DNA of 64,000 nt. Source: Mycobacterium sp. ACS1612 (GTDB lineage Bacteria; Actinomycetota; Actinomycetes; Mycobacteriales; Mycobacteriaceae). The notes beneath the pieces are model-generated. The model had not been told where the DNA came from, ran no database searches, and worked only from the letters and a program-made list of their open reading frames with translations. The first letter of the stretch is position 1; every line of letters starts with the position of its first letter. This document shows positions 16,155 to 26,800 of this stretch, piece after piece. The translations under genes were made by a program, and so were the position numbers. The DNA lies in contig NZ_LZHZ01000063.1 in NCBI RefSeq assembly GCF_001667505.1, forward strand, positions 186,001 through 250,000. Reading direction: 5' to 3'.

Positions 16155-17903
16155 TTAGTCGTCCAGCCGGGCGAATTGGTCCTGCCGGTACTGCTCGACA
16201 CACACGGCACGTCGGATCTTGCCGCTCGTCGTGGTGGGAATCGACCCTGGTGCGACGAAAACCAGGTCCCCGACACTCAAGCCGTGCAGATTCGATATTG
16301 CGGACGTGACGTCGCTCTTGACGCCGCTGAGCCAACGCATCGCTTCCTCGTCGGAGTCCCCGCGCTTCTTCAGTTCGATGACGGTGACCAACTCCTCAGT
16401 GCTGTTCACCTGCACCGAGATTGCCGCAACCCGGCCACCGGTGATCTGCTGGACCGTCGCTTCGATGTCCTCCGGATAGTGGTTGCGGCCGCGGATGATC
16501 AGCAGGTCCTTGATCCTGCCGACGATGAAAAGCTCACCGCCGGAGATGAAGCCAAGGTCACCGGTTCTCAGCCACGGACCATCCGGTGTCCCCTGGGACG
16601 GGTCGACCAGCGTCGCGCCGAAGACACCTTGCTCCTCGGGCGGTTTGCGCCAATAGCCTTCTGCCACATTGTCGCCGTGCACCCAGATCTCGCCGACCCG
16701 GTCGCCGGGACATTCCCGGCGGGTCTCGGAATCGACGATCCGCAGCGTGGGTGATTGCGGCACTTTGTATTTCACCAGCTCTGCGCCTGCCCCCGCCGCA
16801 CACCGCTTGACGCGGCCCTCCGACAACTCGTCGGGATCGAAGCGGACCACTTCCGATGCTTCGCTCCAGGTGCCGCTTGCGACGAACACCGTCGCTTCCG
16901 CGAGCCCGTACGACGGGCGCACCATGTTGTCGCGAAAGTTGAAGTGCGCGAAGCGGTCCACGAAACGCTGCAAGGTGGCAGGCTGGACCCGTTCGGCACC
17001 GCTGATGATGCCGAGCACCCCACCGAGGTCGAGTCCGGCCAGGTCGTCGTCCGTGGTTTTGCGGGCAGCCAAGTCGAAAGCGAAGTTGGGCGCCGCGGAC
17101 CACACCCGGGAATTCTCGGCCAGCGAGCGGATCCACCTCGCCGGGCGCTCCAAAAACGCCACCGGCGAAGTCAGTTCGCCGCGGAAGCCGCCGAGAATCG
17201 GCGCACACACCCCCAGTACCAAGCCCATGTCGTGGTAGAACGGCAGCCACGACACGATCGTGTCGATCGACTGGCCCTTCAGATGGGACTCCGCGAAGTA
17301 GCTGCGCATCAACTGTTCGAAGTTGGCCTGCAGGTTGCGGTGTGAGATCATCACGCCGGTCGGCGCTCGCGTCGACCCCGAGCTGTACTGCAGATAGGCC
17401 GTGTTGGGCAGATCGGTTGTCCGCGAGAAGGGTTCGCCAACCGCATCCAGGTTCAACGAATCGATTTCGACGACCTTCGGCATCGCCTCGATGGCAGCCT
17501 TGTCGACGTAGTCAGCGACGTCCGCGGCGGCCGCCGACGTGGTGAGCACCACCGCGGGCGACGTATCGGCGAGGACCGCGCTCACCCGCTCATGACTCGA
17601 ACCGCGGTGCGGCAGCGGTAGCGGAACCGCGATCAGTCCGGCCTCCATGGAGCCCAAAAACGCAGCGATGTAGTCCAGGCCCTGCGGAGCCAGAATCACC
17701 GCACGATCCGCCGCCGATCCGTGCCTGCTCAGCTCGCGCGCCACATTCGTTGTGCGACGCGACAATTGCGACCACGTCAGGTTCTCGGAGACGCCCGCGA
17801 AGTCGTCTACGTAATCGGTGAAGGTGAATGCGACGTCATCCGGACGCATGCTGGCACGTCCGTGCAACATCGAGAGAATGGTCGACTGAGTCGAAGGCGT
17901 CAC
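16155..17903 (-). CDS. fadD23: Long-chain fatty acyl-AMP ligase FadD23
   Basis: 582 residues, ANL superfamily. The ATP-binding loop is YSSGSTRAPTGVM, and later motifs are SYGLAEATVFV, the WLRTGDLGF hinge region and RGRNHYPEDIE; the C-terminal catalytic Lys lies in TTSGKIRRAV. The length and the extra segment after the ERPARWIRSLAENSRVWSAAPNFAFDLA region (quoted only in part: RVWSAAPNFAFDLA) are features of FAAL enzymes. These form acyl-adenylates and load a PKS rather than making acyl-CoA. In TPP loci FadD23 activates the fatty acid used by the adjacent Pks. It lies 43 bp downstream of the PE-PPE hydrolase on the same strand. Confidence 0.92.
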   Translation of the reverse strand: MTPSTQSTILSMLHGRASMRPDDVAFTFTDYVDDFAGVSENLTWSQLSRRTTNVARELSRHGSAADRAVILAPQGLDYIAAFLGSMEAGLIAVPLPLPHRGSSHERVSAVLADTSPAVVLTTSAAAADVADYVDKAAIEAMPKVVEIDSLNLDAVGEPFSRTTDLPNTAYLQYSSGSTRAPTGVMISHRNLQANFEQLMRSYFAESHLKGQSIDTIVSWLPFYHDMGLVLGVCAPILGGFRGELTSPVAFLERPARWIRSLAENSRVWSAAPNFAFDLAARKTTDDDLAGLDLGGVLGIISGAERVQPATLQRFVDRFAHFNFRDNMVRPSYGLAEATVFVASGTWSEASEVVRFDPDELSEGRVKRCAAGAGAELVKYKVPQSPTLRIVDSETRRECPGDRVGEIWVHGDNVAEGYWRKPPEEQGVFGATLVDPSQGTPDGPWLRTGDLGFISGGELFIVGRIKDLLIIRGRNHYPEDIEATVQQITGGRVAAISVQVNSTEELVTVIELKKRGDSDEEAMRWLSGVKSDVTSAISNLHGLSVGDLVFVAPGSIPTTTSGKIRRAVCVEQYRQDQFARLDD

Positions 17904-17946
17904 ATCACGTCCGTAGTAATTCGTATTCGTCGGCGCAAGGTTGTGG

Positions 17947-19086
17947 TCAGCCGCCGCGGTGGTTCAGCACGTACTGGAAGCCGGACAGCAGCTGCGACAC
18001 CGGGTCAGAGCCGCCGCCGAAGGCGGCCTGGGTAGCCGGCGCCGTGACCGCCGCCGGGTCGTACCCGTGCACCGGATCGACAGTGATCGGAGCGGTCAGT
18101 GGATCGTCGTTGCGGGAATATCCGGCATCCACCATCGGTTTGAGCACGCCGTCGAGCCGGTCCAATGTGCCGTCGTCCACCCCGAGGTATTTGAAGGGCA
18201 GCACCAGCGGCAGGTGTTGCTCGGGAATCAGGTACGTCGTCGTCTTCGCGCCCTTGGAGTTGACGGTCGTCCTGATGTTCTGCGGCGGCACGTTCTTCGG
18301 GTTGGTGAACGCCACCGCGGTGTGACCGGTCGCAAGGCCGACCACCGCGTTCAACAGGGACATCCAGTTGTCCGGCCTGTCCGGCCAGTCCGCGATGCTG
18401 TCGTAGGCGGACACGAATTGATAAGTGTCGTACTGACTTTCCACCGGAGCGGGCATGCGGAAGTCCAGTGAGGGGACGACGCTGCCGACGGGGAACATCT
18501 GCCTCAGGAAGCTCGCACCGAACGCGTGCGTGGCCAGCGGGTCGCCGTACGTGGCGAAGCTCAGGGTGTTCGGCGGCGGCGCGGTCGGGTCGTTCGCCAG
18601 CTTGTCCTGAACGGCGTCGAGCACCATCGCGCCTTCGGACAACCCGATCGCGGTGCCAGGGCCACCGTTGCGGATCGCCGTTTCCAGGTTGCCCTCCCCC
18701 TCGTCGACCGATTCGCCGATGCTGGGGCCGTCGAGACCGAGGCCGGGGAATCCGTCGTCCAGCCTGCCGATGCCGGGGAACAACCGTTCCAGCGTATGGC
18801 CCTGGACCTGACCGGCGGGATAGTTGACGATCTGCCGGTTCAGTCCCGGGAACCAGTCGGCGCCGGTGCGCTTGATGTACTCGTCGTAGGGGATGCCCAG
18901 CACGTGCGCGCCGCCGAGGGCGTATCCCCTGCCTGGCGTTCCGATCGGCGGCGGCCCGGCGCTCGGTGCGCCGTGATCCGGTGTCCAGCCGGCTTGGGAG
19001 TCGTCGGCGGCGGCGATCGGTGAGCCGAAAGACCCTGCGGCGCCAACGGATAGCAGCGCAGTGGCCACTGCGAGTAGTCTCCGCAT
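17947..19086 (-). CDS. Exported PE-PPE domain serine hydrolase, TPP acyltransferase candidate
   Basis: 379 residues from MRRLLAVATALL. The Sec signal peptide ends near residue 27 (SPIAAADD). No PE N-terminal helix pair is present despite the family name. The body is a PE-PPE alpha/beta-hydrolase domain: entry motif GYALGGAHVLGIPYDEY, the strand-turn RQIVNYPAGQVQGHTLERLFPG region, and nucleophile elbow G148-L-S150-E-G152. The Asp/His partners probably lie in the C-terminal half (VSAYDSIADWP; PVHGYDP). In M. smegmatis the corresponding protein was shown to transfer polyphleoyl chains from one diacyltrehalose to another to complete TPP outside the inner membrane. The location between fadD23 and mmpL10 supports the same role here. 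Confidence 0.88.
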   Translation of the reverse strand: MRRLLAVATALLSVGAAGSFGSPIAAADDSQAGWTPDHGAPSAGPPPIGTPGRGYALGGAHVLGIPYDEYIKRTGADWFPGLNRQIVNYPAGQVQGHTLERLFPGIGRLDDGFPGLGLDGPSIGESVDEGEGNLETAIRNGGPGTAIGLSEGAMVLDAVQDKLANDPTAPPPNTLSFATYGDPLATHAFGASFLRQMFPVGSVVPSLDFRMPAPVESQYDTYQFVSAYDSIADWPDRPDNWMSLLNAVVGLATGHTAVAFTNPKNVPPQNIRTTVNSKGAKTTTYLIPEQHLPLVLPFKYLGVDDGTLDRLDGVLKPMVDAGYSRNDDPLTAPITVDPVHGYDPAAVTAPATQAAFGGGSDPVSQLLSGFQYVLNHRGG

Positions 19087-19130
19087 ACCTGTTTTCACCT
19101 CGCTGACTGCCCCTGCGTCCTGCGGCGACA

Positions 19131-22127
19131 TTACTCCGCCTTCCCTGCGGTTGCCCGTGCCACCGGCGGTGCGCTCAGTCGTGACGGCCACCAGTTCGCC
19201 CGGCCCACCAGCGTGGCGATGGCGGGCACCGTGACTGTCCGCACCAGGAAGGTGTCCAGCAGGACGCCGACACCGATCAGGAAGCCACCCTGGACCACGG
19301 TGGTGATGCTGGAGAACAGCAGACCGGACATCGAGGCGGCGAAAATCAGACCGGCCGCGGTGATCACCCCGCCCGTCGAGGTCAACGTGCGGATGACGCC
19401 GTAGCGCATGCCGTGCGGAGACTCGTCGCGCATTCGCGATACGAACAGCAGGTTGTAGTCCGCACCCACCGCGACCAACACCACGAAGGCCAGCGGCGGC
19501 ACACTCCAATGCAGTTGCTGGCCGAGCAGGTACTGGAAGGTCAGCACGGTTGTCCCGAGCGCGGCGAAGTACGAGATGACCACGGAGGCAACCAAATAGA
19601 GCGGTGCGATGATCGCCCGCAACAGCACCATCAGAATCAGCAGCACGACGATCAGGGTCATGATGATGATGAACCGGATGTCGTGTTCGTAGTAATCGCG
19701 GGTGTCGCGCAACGCGGCCGGAAATCCGCCCATCGAAATCTGCGCGTCGACCAATTGGGTGTTCGGCTGCGCGCCCTTGGCGGTGTCGAGGATCTGGTTC
19801 ACCTGGTCCATCGCCTCGGCGCTGAACGGATTGAGTTTCGTCTGCACCAGGTACCGGGCGGTGTGGCCGTCGGGTGAGATGAAGATCTTCGCGGCCTTCT
19901 TGAAGTCGTCGAGCTGCAGGATCTGGGCGGGCAGGTTGAATCCCGCCATCGACGGATCCGCCGCGTCGTGGCGCATCGCCAGCAGGAACGCCGCCGCCTC
20001 GTCGAGTCCGGCACCCATCAGCTTGACCTGGTCGACGAGTTGATCCACCCCGCCTGCCACCTGCTTGCTGCCGTCGGCGAGCCGATTGGCGTCCTGCTTG
20101 ACCTTCGTCAGGCCCGCCTGCAGCCCGCCGGGCCGATCGAGGCCCATGGACCGCACCGCCGAACTGAAGTTCGCCATCGCGTCGTTGAGTTGTTTCACCG
20201 TCGCGTTGAGGGACTCCTTGTCGCCGAAGCCCTGCAGTTGCCCGGCCAACGTGTTGATCTCGTCGAGGCGGCCGTCGTCGCGCGCGGCGACCAACTTCTG
20301 GAACTGGGCGCGGGTGTCGGCGCACGACGGGTTGGCGTCGCAGACGACGTTGCCGTTCAGCGCGGTCAGCACCGGACCGACCCAGGCGAACATGTCCTTG
20401 ACGGTGGTGAAGTTGACGCCCATCGCGTTGCCCAACTCGTTGACGCTCTGCACCAGCTTGGCCGCGGTCTCGACGTCTTTGACCAATTTGTCGCCGCCGA
20501 GGTTGGTTCGCATCGACGAGAACGCGTCGATCAGCCGCTGCATGCTGGGCGCGATCTTGTTGATCTGGGTTCGCACGTCGCTGAGGCTGGCGGCCAGCGT
20601 GCCCGCCCCGTCCGTCAGCCGGTTGAGGTCTTTGGTGTTGTCACTGATCACCGCCGAACCGGTGGCCATCCGATCACCGACGATGCCCGCCTGGTAGGTG
20701 GCCCGAAACTCCTGCGGCACTTCCCCTGTGGGGCGGGTCAGGCCGCTGACCAGACCGATGTTCGGCAGCTGGCTGACCCGCTGCGCCATCTGCTCGAGAT
20801 CCGCGAGGGCCTGTGGGGTGCGTAGATCCCGCGGCGATTTGATCAGGATGTATTCGGGCACGGCCTGGCTGATCGGGAAGTGGCGCTCGAGCGCCGCATA
20901 GCCGACCGAACTCGGCGCTGACGGTCCGAGGGCCTTGCGATCGTCGTAGTTGTACTTCGCCAGCGTGGCGCAACTGGCGAGCAGCACCAGGACGAGCAGG
21001 CTGCCGACCAGATGGGCCTTGGGGCGCCGCACGATGCGCACCCCTGACCGGCGCCACAATCGACTGGTCAACTCGCGGCGTGGCTTGACCCAACCACGCG
21101 GCGCTGCCAGCACCAGGATGGCGGGGAGCAGGGTGACCGCGGCAAGGTACGCCACCGCCACGCCGATCGCACACGCCACGCCGACGGTGGAGAACACCCC
21201 CATCTTGGCGAAACTGATTCCCAGGAACGTGATTCCGACGGTAGCGGCCGATGCGGTGATCACCTTGCCGATCGAGATCAGCGCCCGACGCACGGCGTCG
21301 TCGAGATCAGCGCCCCGACGCAGATAGTCGTGGTAGCGGCTGATGAGGAACACCGCGTAATCGGTGCCCGCACCCGCGATCATCGCGCTCAGGAAGATCA
21401 CGGACTGGTTGGAGACCCCGATTCCGAACAGATCCGAGACGCCGGCCACCACGGCCTGCGCCGTCACCAAGGACGCCCCGATCGCGGCGAGCGGCAGCAG
21501 CATCGTGATCGGGTTGCGGTAGACCACCAGCACTACGAGAAGGACCAGCACGCCGATCGCGATCTCGATCGGCAACCGATCCTGTTGGCCTGCGACGGTC
21601 AGGTCGGCGACGGTGGCCGCCGGCCCGGTCACCTGAACGTCGAGGGAACTGCCCGCGGCGTTGTGCTTGACGATGTCGGCGACCCGGTTGTAGGCGTCGT
21701 AGGCGCGCGGCGTGCCCAACTCGCCCGCAAGGCCGACGGGTAGCACCCACGTCGTCTTGTCCTTGCTCGTCAGGAACGGACGCAGTTGGGGCGTGGTGAA
21801 GAAGTCCTGCACCATCACGACGTCGGTGACGTCGTCGCGCAACGCATCGACCACCTTGCGGTAGGTGGCCTCGTCGCCTTGCTTGAGCCCGGATTGGTTG
21901 ATGAACGCAACGACGAGGAGGTTTTCCGAGCCCGACTCGTGAAACGCCTCCGTCATCTCCCTGGCGGCGACACTCGACGGGGCGTCGTTGGGCAGGATGG
22001 CCAGCGGATGCCGCTGCGCCATCTCGTTGAGACTCGGGAACGTCAGCGGCAGCGCGACCGCTATCGCGACCCACACTCCCACCACCAACCAGGGCCACCG
22101 CACCACAAGATCGGCTAGCCGTCGCAT
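19131..22127 (-). CDS. mmpL10: MmpL10 family RND lipid transporter
   Basis: 998 residues with the MmpL layout: a first membrane helix (residues 12-30), a periplasmic domain, a block of five helices from about residue 185, a second large periplasmic domain with coiled-coil-like heptads (about residues 480-720), and a final membrane block from about residue 790. The proton-relay Asp-Tyr pairs are visible as D256-Y257 (GAGTDYAVFLISRY) and near residue 838 (VGADYNLLFVSR). MmpL10 exports diacyltrehalose, the TPP precursor. The gene is preceded by papA3 (34 bp) and followed by the PE-PPE hydrolase (44 bp), giving one operon. Confidence 0.95.
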   Translation of the reverse strand: MRRLADLVVRWPWLVVGVWVAIAVALPLTFPSLNEMAQRHPLAILPNDAPSSVAAREMTEAFHESGSENLLVVAFINQSGLKQGDEATYRKVVDALRDDVTDVVMVQDFFTTPQLRPFLTSKDKTTWVLPVGLAGELGTPRAYDAYNRVADIVKHNAAGSSLDVQVTGPAATVADLTVAGQQDRLPIEIAIGVLVLLVVLVVYRNPITMLLPLAAIGASLVTAQAVVAGVSDLFGIGVSNQSVIFLSAMIAGAGTDYAVFLISRYHDYLRRGADLDDAVRRALISIGKVITASAATVGITFLGISFAKMGVFSTVGVACAIGVAVAYLAAVTLLPAILVLAAPRGWVKPRRELTSRLWRRSGVRIVRRPKAHLVGSLLVLVLLASCATLAKYNYDDRKALGPSAPSSVGYAALERHFPISQAVPEYILIKSPRDLRTPQALADLEQMAQRVSQLPNIGLVSGLTRPTGEVPQEFRATYQAGIVGDRMATGSAVISDNTKDLNRLTDGAGTLAASLSDVRTQINKIAPSMQRLIDAFSSMRTNLGGDKLVKDVETAAKLVQSVNELGNAMGVNFTTVKDMFAWVGPVLTALNGNVVCDANPSCADTRAQFQKLVAARDDGRLDEINTLAGQLQGFGDKESLNATVKQLNDAMANFSSAVRSMGLDRPGGLQAGLTKVKQDANRLADGSKQVAGGVDQLVDQVKLMGAGLDEAAAFLLAMRHDAADPSMAGFNLPAQILQLDDFKKAAKIFISPDGHTARYLVQTKLNPFSAEAMDQVNQILDTAKGAQPNTQLVDAQISMGGFPAALRDTRDYYEHDIRFIIIMTLIVVLLILMVLLRAIIAPLYLVASVVISYFAALGTTVLTFQYLLGQQLHWSVPPLAFVVLVAVGADYNLLFVSRMRDESPHGMRYGVIRTLTSTGGVITAAGLIFAASMSGLLFSSITTVVQGGFLIGVGVLLDTFLVRTVTVPAIATLVGRANWWPSRLSAPPVARATAGKAE

Positions 22128-22161
22128 ATCGCCCTCACCCTCGTCCGCGAATCGCGCACCA

Positions 22162-23583
22162 CTACGCGACGCGTCCCCAGTCCCCGCTGTCGGCGACTCG
22201 TACCGTCACCGACTTCATCGCCTCCATGTAGCGGGTCACCGACTTGTCGGCAATGGGATTGTCGGGATGCATGATCGCCATCACCGTGCCCTCGTTGTAC
22301 CGGAATATGTAAATGGTCAATTGATAAGAAAACCGGCCGTCAGGGTAAATGCCGATATTGTTCGCCAACCCCATATCGGCGGCCGCGAGAATGGCATTCA
22401 GTGGTGCGGCACCGCCGTGCAGGAAATTCGACACCGGGAAATTGGGCTGCGGCCAGTTCAGCCACGGCGCCAACTCCAATACGCGGTAATACGGCACGCG
22501 CGCCATGTCGAGCCCCGAATCGAATGACGCCTGCGCCGCCGCGGCGGCGTCGCTGAACGAGGTCGCCGCTATCGGAACGGTGATCGGGATCAAGCCGGTA
22601 AACCATCCCTGCGTCATGAAATTGTCGCTGGCGGTCCGCGAATCCCGCGGCGTCAACCCGTAATAGGTGAGCGCACCGGTGAATTCGTACTCCACCAACC
22701 CGAGGCAGGCGAACAGGCCGCCGACGAAACGTGCACCCGCCACCGTACAAGCCGATTCGAAGCGCTCGGTCTGTGCCGCATCCATCAGTATTTCCGACGT
22801 CATCCCACTGCTGTTCGACTCCTGCGGATTGCCCAGCGGAAGCGGGAATTCAGGAAAACCGTCGGTGTTGTTCTCAGCAAATTCAATCCATGCACGGACC
22901 CCGGGCGAATCCAGCGTCAACGCCGATGTGTGCTCACGCTCGCGTACACAGAAATCGTTGAAACTGCCCGCGTCGGGAAGCGTGAGAGCCTGGCTTCCTG
23001 CGCTGAGCGCGGAGTACATTCCGTTGGCTTCCAGCATCGTCGTGCCGATCAGCGTCGCATCGCCGTGCACGTGGTCCATGGCGGCGAAGAAGGTGAAGTG
23101 GTTCTCGTTCTGGATGATGCCGAACGTGAAGCAACCCCACTCCAACGGATTCGGTATGTCGACGGCATGGGCGCGGATTTCGTCGACCGTCATACGGCCC
23201 TGATCGACCGGTACGAATTCGATGTCGGCCGGGTCCTCGATGGCATGGCGGATGAAGTCACCGTCATCGGTCCGTTCGAACCAACTGCGGAAGGTGTCGT
23301 GCCGGCGCAGGTACGCGTTGACGGCATGATCCATCGCGGCGATATCGCATTGTCCGGGTACTTCGCAGCTGGCGATGATTTGCCGGGAAAAGGTCAGCCC
23401 CGCGTCGGTGCGGTCACAGTAGTTGCGCAGATGTTGGCGCTGCATATAGCTCACCGGTACGGAACTCACCGGCGCTCGGCGCGCTTTTTCGGCCGCCTCC
23501 GCCGTCGGATGCCATGAGGTGACCGAGCCCGAATTCAACGACCATTCATCAAGTGCGCCAACCGTGACTTTCCCGATTCGCAA
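22162..23583 (-). CDS. papA3: Polyketide-associated acyltransferase PapA3
   Basis: 473 residues, condensation-domain-like acyltransferase. TTG start with AGGAGG nine bases upstream. The catalytic HxxxD is H171-V-H-G-D175 (AAMDHVHGDAT), so the classical HHxxxDG is changed to DHxxxDA, as in other PapA1/A2/A3 proteins. The structural motif near the C-terminus reads NNIGIYPDGRFSYQ. PapA3 acylates trehalose with fatty acids to make diacyltrehalose, the core of TPP. It is the first gene of the minus-strand unit and divergent from pks over a 248-bp promoter region. Confidence 0.93.
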   Translation of the reverse strand: MRIGKVTVGALDEWSLNSGSVTSWHPTAEAAEKARRAPVSSVPVSYMQRQHLRNYCDRTDAGLTFSRQIIASCEVPGQCDIAAMDHAVNAYLRRHDTFRSWFERTDDGDFIRHAIEDPADIEFVPVDQGRMTVDEIRAHAVDIPNPLEWGCFTFGIIQNENHFTFFAAMDHVHGDATLIGTTMLEANGMYSALSAGSQALTLPDAGSFNDFCVREREHTSALTLDSPGVRAWIEFAENNTDGFPEFPLPLGNPQESNSSGMTSEILMDAAQTERFESACTVAGARFVGGLFACLGLVEYEFTGALTYYGLTPRDSRTASDNFMTQGWFTGLIPITVPIAATSFSDAAAAAQASFDSGLDMARVPYYRVLELAPWLNWPQPNFPVSNFLHGGAAPLNAILAAADMGLANNIGIYPDGRFSYQLTIYIFRYNEGTVMAIMHPDNPIADKSVTRYMEAMKSVTVRVADSGDWGRVA

Positions 23584-23770
23584 AGCTCGGTCCTCCTATT
23601 TGGCCAAGTTTCGGGTCCGGCAGCACCCGTTGCTGCGCCAACATACCCTCGGTCCCAGTACGACGCCCCGCACCGGTTGCCCGCGGGGCGACGACGACGC
23701 GCACGCGACAGTGGCGCATGCAATAGTGGTCGGTCGGGAGACGACAGTTTTGTCGGGGATAGGCCATTTT

Positions 23771-23794
23771 CCTGCGGGACACATGTCCCACAGG
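23771..23794. promoter_or_regulatory. Near-perfect palindrome in the papA3-pks promoter region
   Basis: CCTGCGGGACA-CA-TGTCCCACAGG: 10 of 11 arm bases symmetric around two bases, 37 bp upstream of the pks ATG. The rest of the 248-bp gap has no other obvious symmetry. It could be an operator controlling pks or both directions. No regulator is encoded in the cluster. Confidence 0.45.
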
Positions 23795-23831
23795 AGGCAC
23801 TTCCAACCGCCGATGCAAGGAGGACAACGGC

Positions 23832-26800
23832 ATGGGATCTGCCGGGCATCCGTTCGAGCCGGCCACACGTTTCGCGATTATTGGCTACGCGGCTCGTTTG
23901 CCGGGCGCTCGCGACGCCGATGAGTTCTGGGACGTGTTGCGCGAGGGCCGCGACGCGATATCGGAGGTCCCGAAGGACCGTTGGGACGTCGACGAATTCT
24001 TCGATCCGGAACCCGGTGCCCCCGGCAAGGTGGTGACCCGCCGGGCCGGGTTCGTCGACGACGTGACCGGTTTCGACGCACCGTTCTTCGGTATGTCGAC
24101 GCGCGAGGTCAGGTTGATGGACCCGCAGCACCGGATTTTGCTGGAGACCGCATGGCGCGCAGTGGAGCATGCGGGTATCGCGCCGACCTCGCTGGCCGAC
24201 ACCAACACCGGGGTGTTCGTCGGCCTGGCCACCCACGACTACCTGGGGATGGCATCCGACGAGCTGACCTATCCCGAGATCGAGGCCTACATGGCCATCG
24301 GGACGTCGAATGCCGCGGCCGCAGGTCGGATCAGCTACCGGTTGGGCCTGCAGGGGCCCTCAGTCGCCGTGGACACGGCGTGCAGTTCGTCGCTGGTGGC
24401 GATCCATCAGGCGTGCCAAGCGCTGCGCCTCGGCGAATGTGACCTCGCGCTGGCGGGCGGGGCGAACGTGCTGCTGACTCCGGCGACCATGATCACGTTC
24501 TCCAGCGCGCAGATGCTCTCGCCCGACGGCCGGTGCAAGACGTTCGACGCGGCCGCCGACGGCTATGTGCGCGGCGAGGGTTGCGGCGTCATCGTCGTCA
24601 AGCGCCTCGAGGACGCGCTCCGCGACGGCGACCGGATCCGCGCCGTGATCCGCGGCAGCGCGATCAACCAGGACGGCGCCTCTGGCGGCCTGACGGTGCC
24701 GAATGGCGTTGCGCAGCAACGGGTTATCGCCGACGCGCTGAAGCGTGCCGGGCTGCGGCCCAGCGATGTCGGATACCTGGAGGCACACGGCACCGGAACA
24801 TCGCTGGGCGACCCGATCGAGGCTCAGGCCGCCGGCGAGGTGCTCGGTGCGGGGCGCGAACCCAGCCAGCCGCTGTTGATGGGCTCGGTCAAGACCAACA
24901 TCGGGCACCTGGAGGCCGCCGCCGGTATCGCGGGTGTCATCAAGGTCGTCCTGTCGCTGGAACACGAGCTGTTGCCGCGGCACCTGCATTTCGAGAACCC
25001 GTCGCCGCACATTCCGTGGGACCGGCTGGCGGTGGAGGTCGTCAAGGAACCCACACCGTGGGAACGCAACTGCAGGCCCCGCATCGCCGGGATCAGTTCC
25101 TTCGGATTCGCGGGCACGAACGCCCACGTGATCCTCGAAGAGGCACCCGAGCAGAGCGCGCCGGACACCACGGCGTCGGAGGACCGCCGGTTCAACGTGC
25201 TTCCCGTCTCGGCTCGCACGCCTGCCGCGCTGGCGCAACTCGCAGGCGACTACCGCGGCTGGCTGGCCGCACACCCGGAGGCCACGCTGGCGGACGTCTG
25301 CTTCACGGCGGGCGCAGCGCGCGCGCATCTGGAGCACCGGGCCGCGCTGGTGGTCAACTCGAGGGAATCAGCCATCGAGCTACTGGGTGCGCTCGCCGAC
25401 GATCGGCCCGCACCGGGTCTGGTGCGGGGCGAAACCCACGACACGCCCAAGACGGCGTGGCTGTTCACCGGCCAGGGCAGCCAATACCCCGGGATGGCCA
25501 AGGAGTTGTACGGCGGCGAGCCGGTGTTCGCCGAGACGGTGGACAGGTGCGCGGCGGCGATCGCGGATGTTCTCGAAAAGCCGCTGCTGGACTTGATTTT
25601 CGAGGTGGACGGCCTGGACAGCGACGCCACGCTGCGGCAGACCGCTCATGCGCAGCCCGCGCTGTTCGCCGTCGAGATGGGTTTGGCCCGGCTCTGGCAG
25701 TCATGGGGCCTCGATCCCGACGTGGTGCTCGGCCACAGTGTCGGCCAGTATGCGGCGGCCTGCGTGGCAGGCGTGTTCAGTCTCGAAGACGGCGCGCTGC
25801 TGATGGCCGAACGCGGTCGCCTGTTCGGCAGCTTGCCCGCGGGCGGCCGGATGGTCGCGGTGTTCGCCGCCGCTGAGCGCGTCGAGGCGATAACCGACGA
25901 GTTCCCGAGTCTCTCGGTGGCCGCCTACAACGGTGCCAACACCGTATTGTCCGGTCCCGCAACGGATCTGGAGAAGGCGGCGGCGTCGCTGGCCGCCGAC
26001 GGTGTCCGCTGCGACTGGCTGGAAACCAGTCACGCGTTCCATTCGGCGCTGCTCGATCCGATCCTCGACGAGTTCGAGTCGTATGCGGACCGGTTCTCTT
26101 ACCGTGCGCCGCAACGACTGTTGATCGACAATCGCACGGGTGCCGCACTGGGTAGGAGCGTCAAACTCGATGGTGCCTATTGGCGACGCCACGCGCGCCA
26201 ACCCGTCCAGTTCGCCAAGAGTGTGCGCACCCTTGCCGATCTGAACTGCAAGGTGCTGCTGGAGATCGGCCCCAGGCCGGTGCTGACCGCGGCGGCCCTC
26301 GGCGCATGGCCGGACCAGGTGACCGCACCGCGGGTGATCGCATCGCTGCGACCGAACATTGCCGACCAACGGCAGATCACCGAAGCCGTCGCCGACGCAT
26401 ATGTCATGGGACACCGGCCTGACTTCGCTGCCCTGGGACATACGCACGCCCGCAAGGTGGACCTGCCCACCTATCCATTCGAGCGGCGTCAGTACTGGTT
26501 CCGTGACAACCTGGCCGCCGACCGGCCCGGCCGAACCCGGCCCGATGCCACGCGCACCCAGGCCGTGCGCTTGCTCGAAGACGGCCGCATCGACGAACTC
26601 GCCACCCTGCTCGGTGACGGTGACCGCCAGACCATCGATGTGCTGACCAGGCTTGCCGCGCAACACAATCAGCAACGAACGACTCAGTCGATCGCGGACG
26701 ACCGATACGAATTCCGATGGGAGCCCTCGGGCGCGCCGATCGGCGCGGACGGCTTGGAATCCACCTGGATCCTGATCGGCGAGGACACCGAAGCGATACG

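Noticed and set aside
19087..20325. Upstream extension of the PE-PPE hydrolase frame into mmpL10
   Set aside because: The extension is the wrong frame of mmpL10. A standard signal peptide begins at 19086, which fixes the start.
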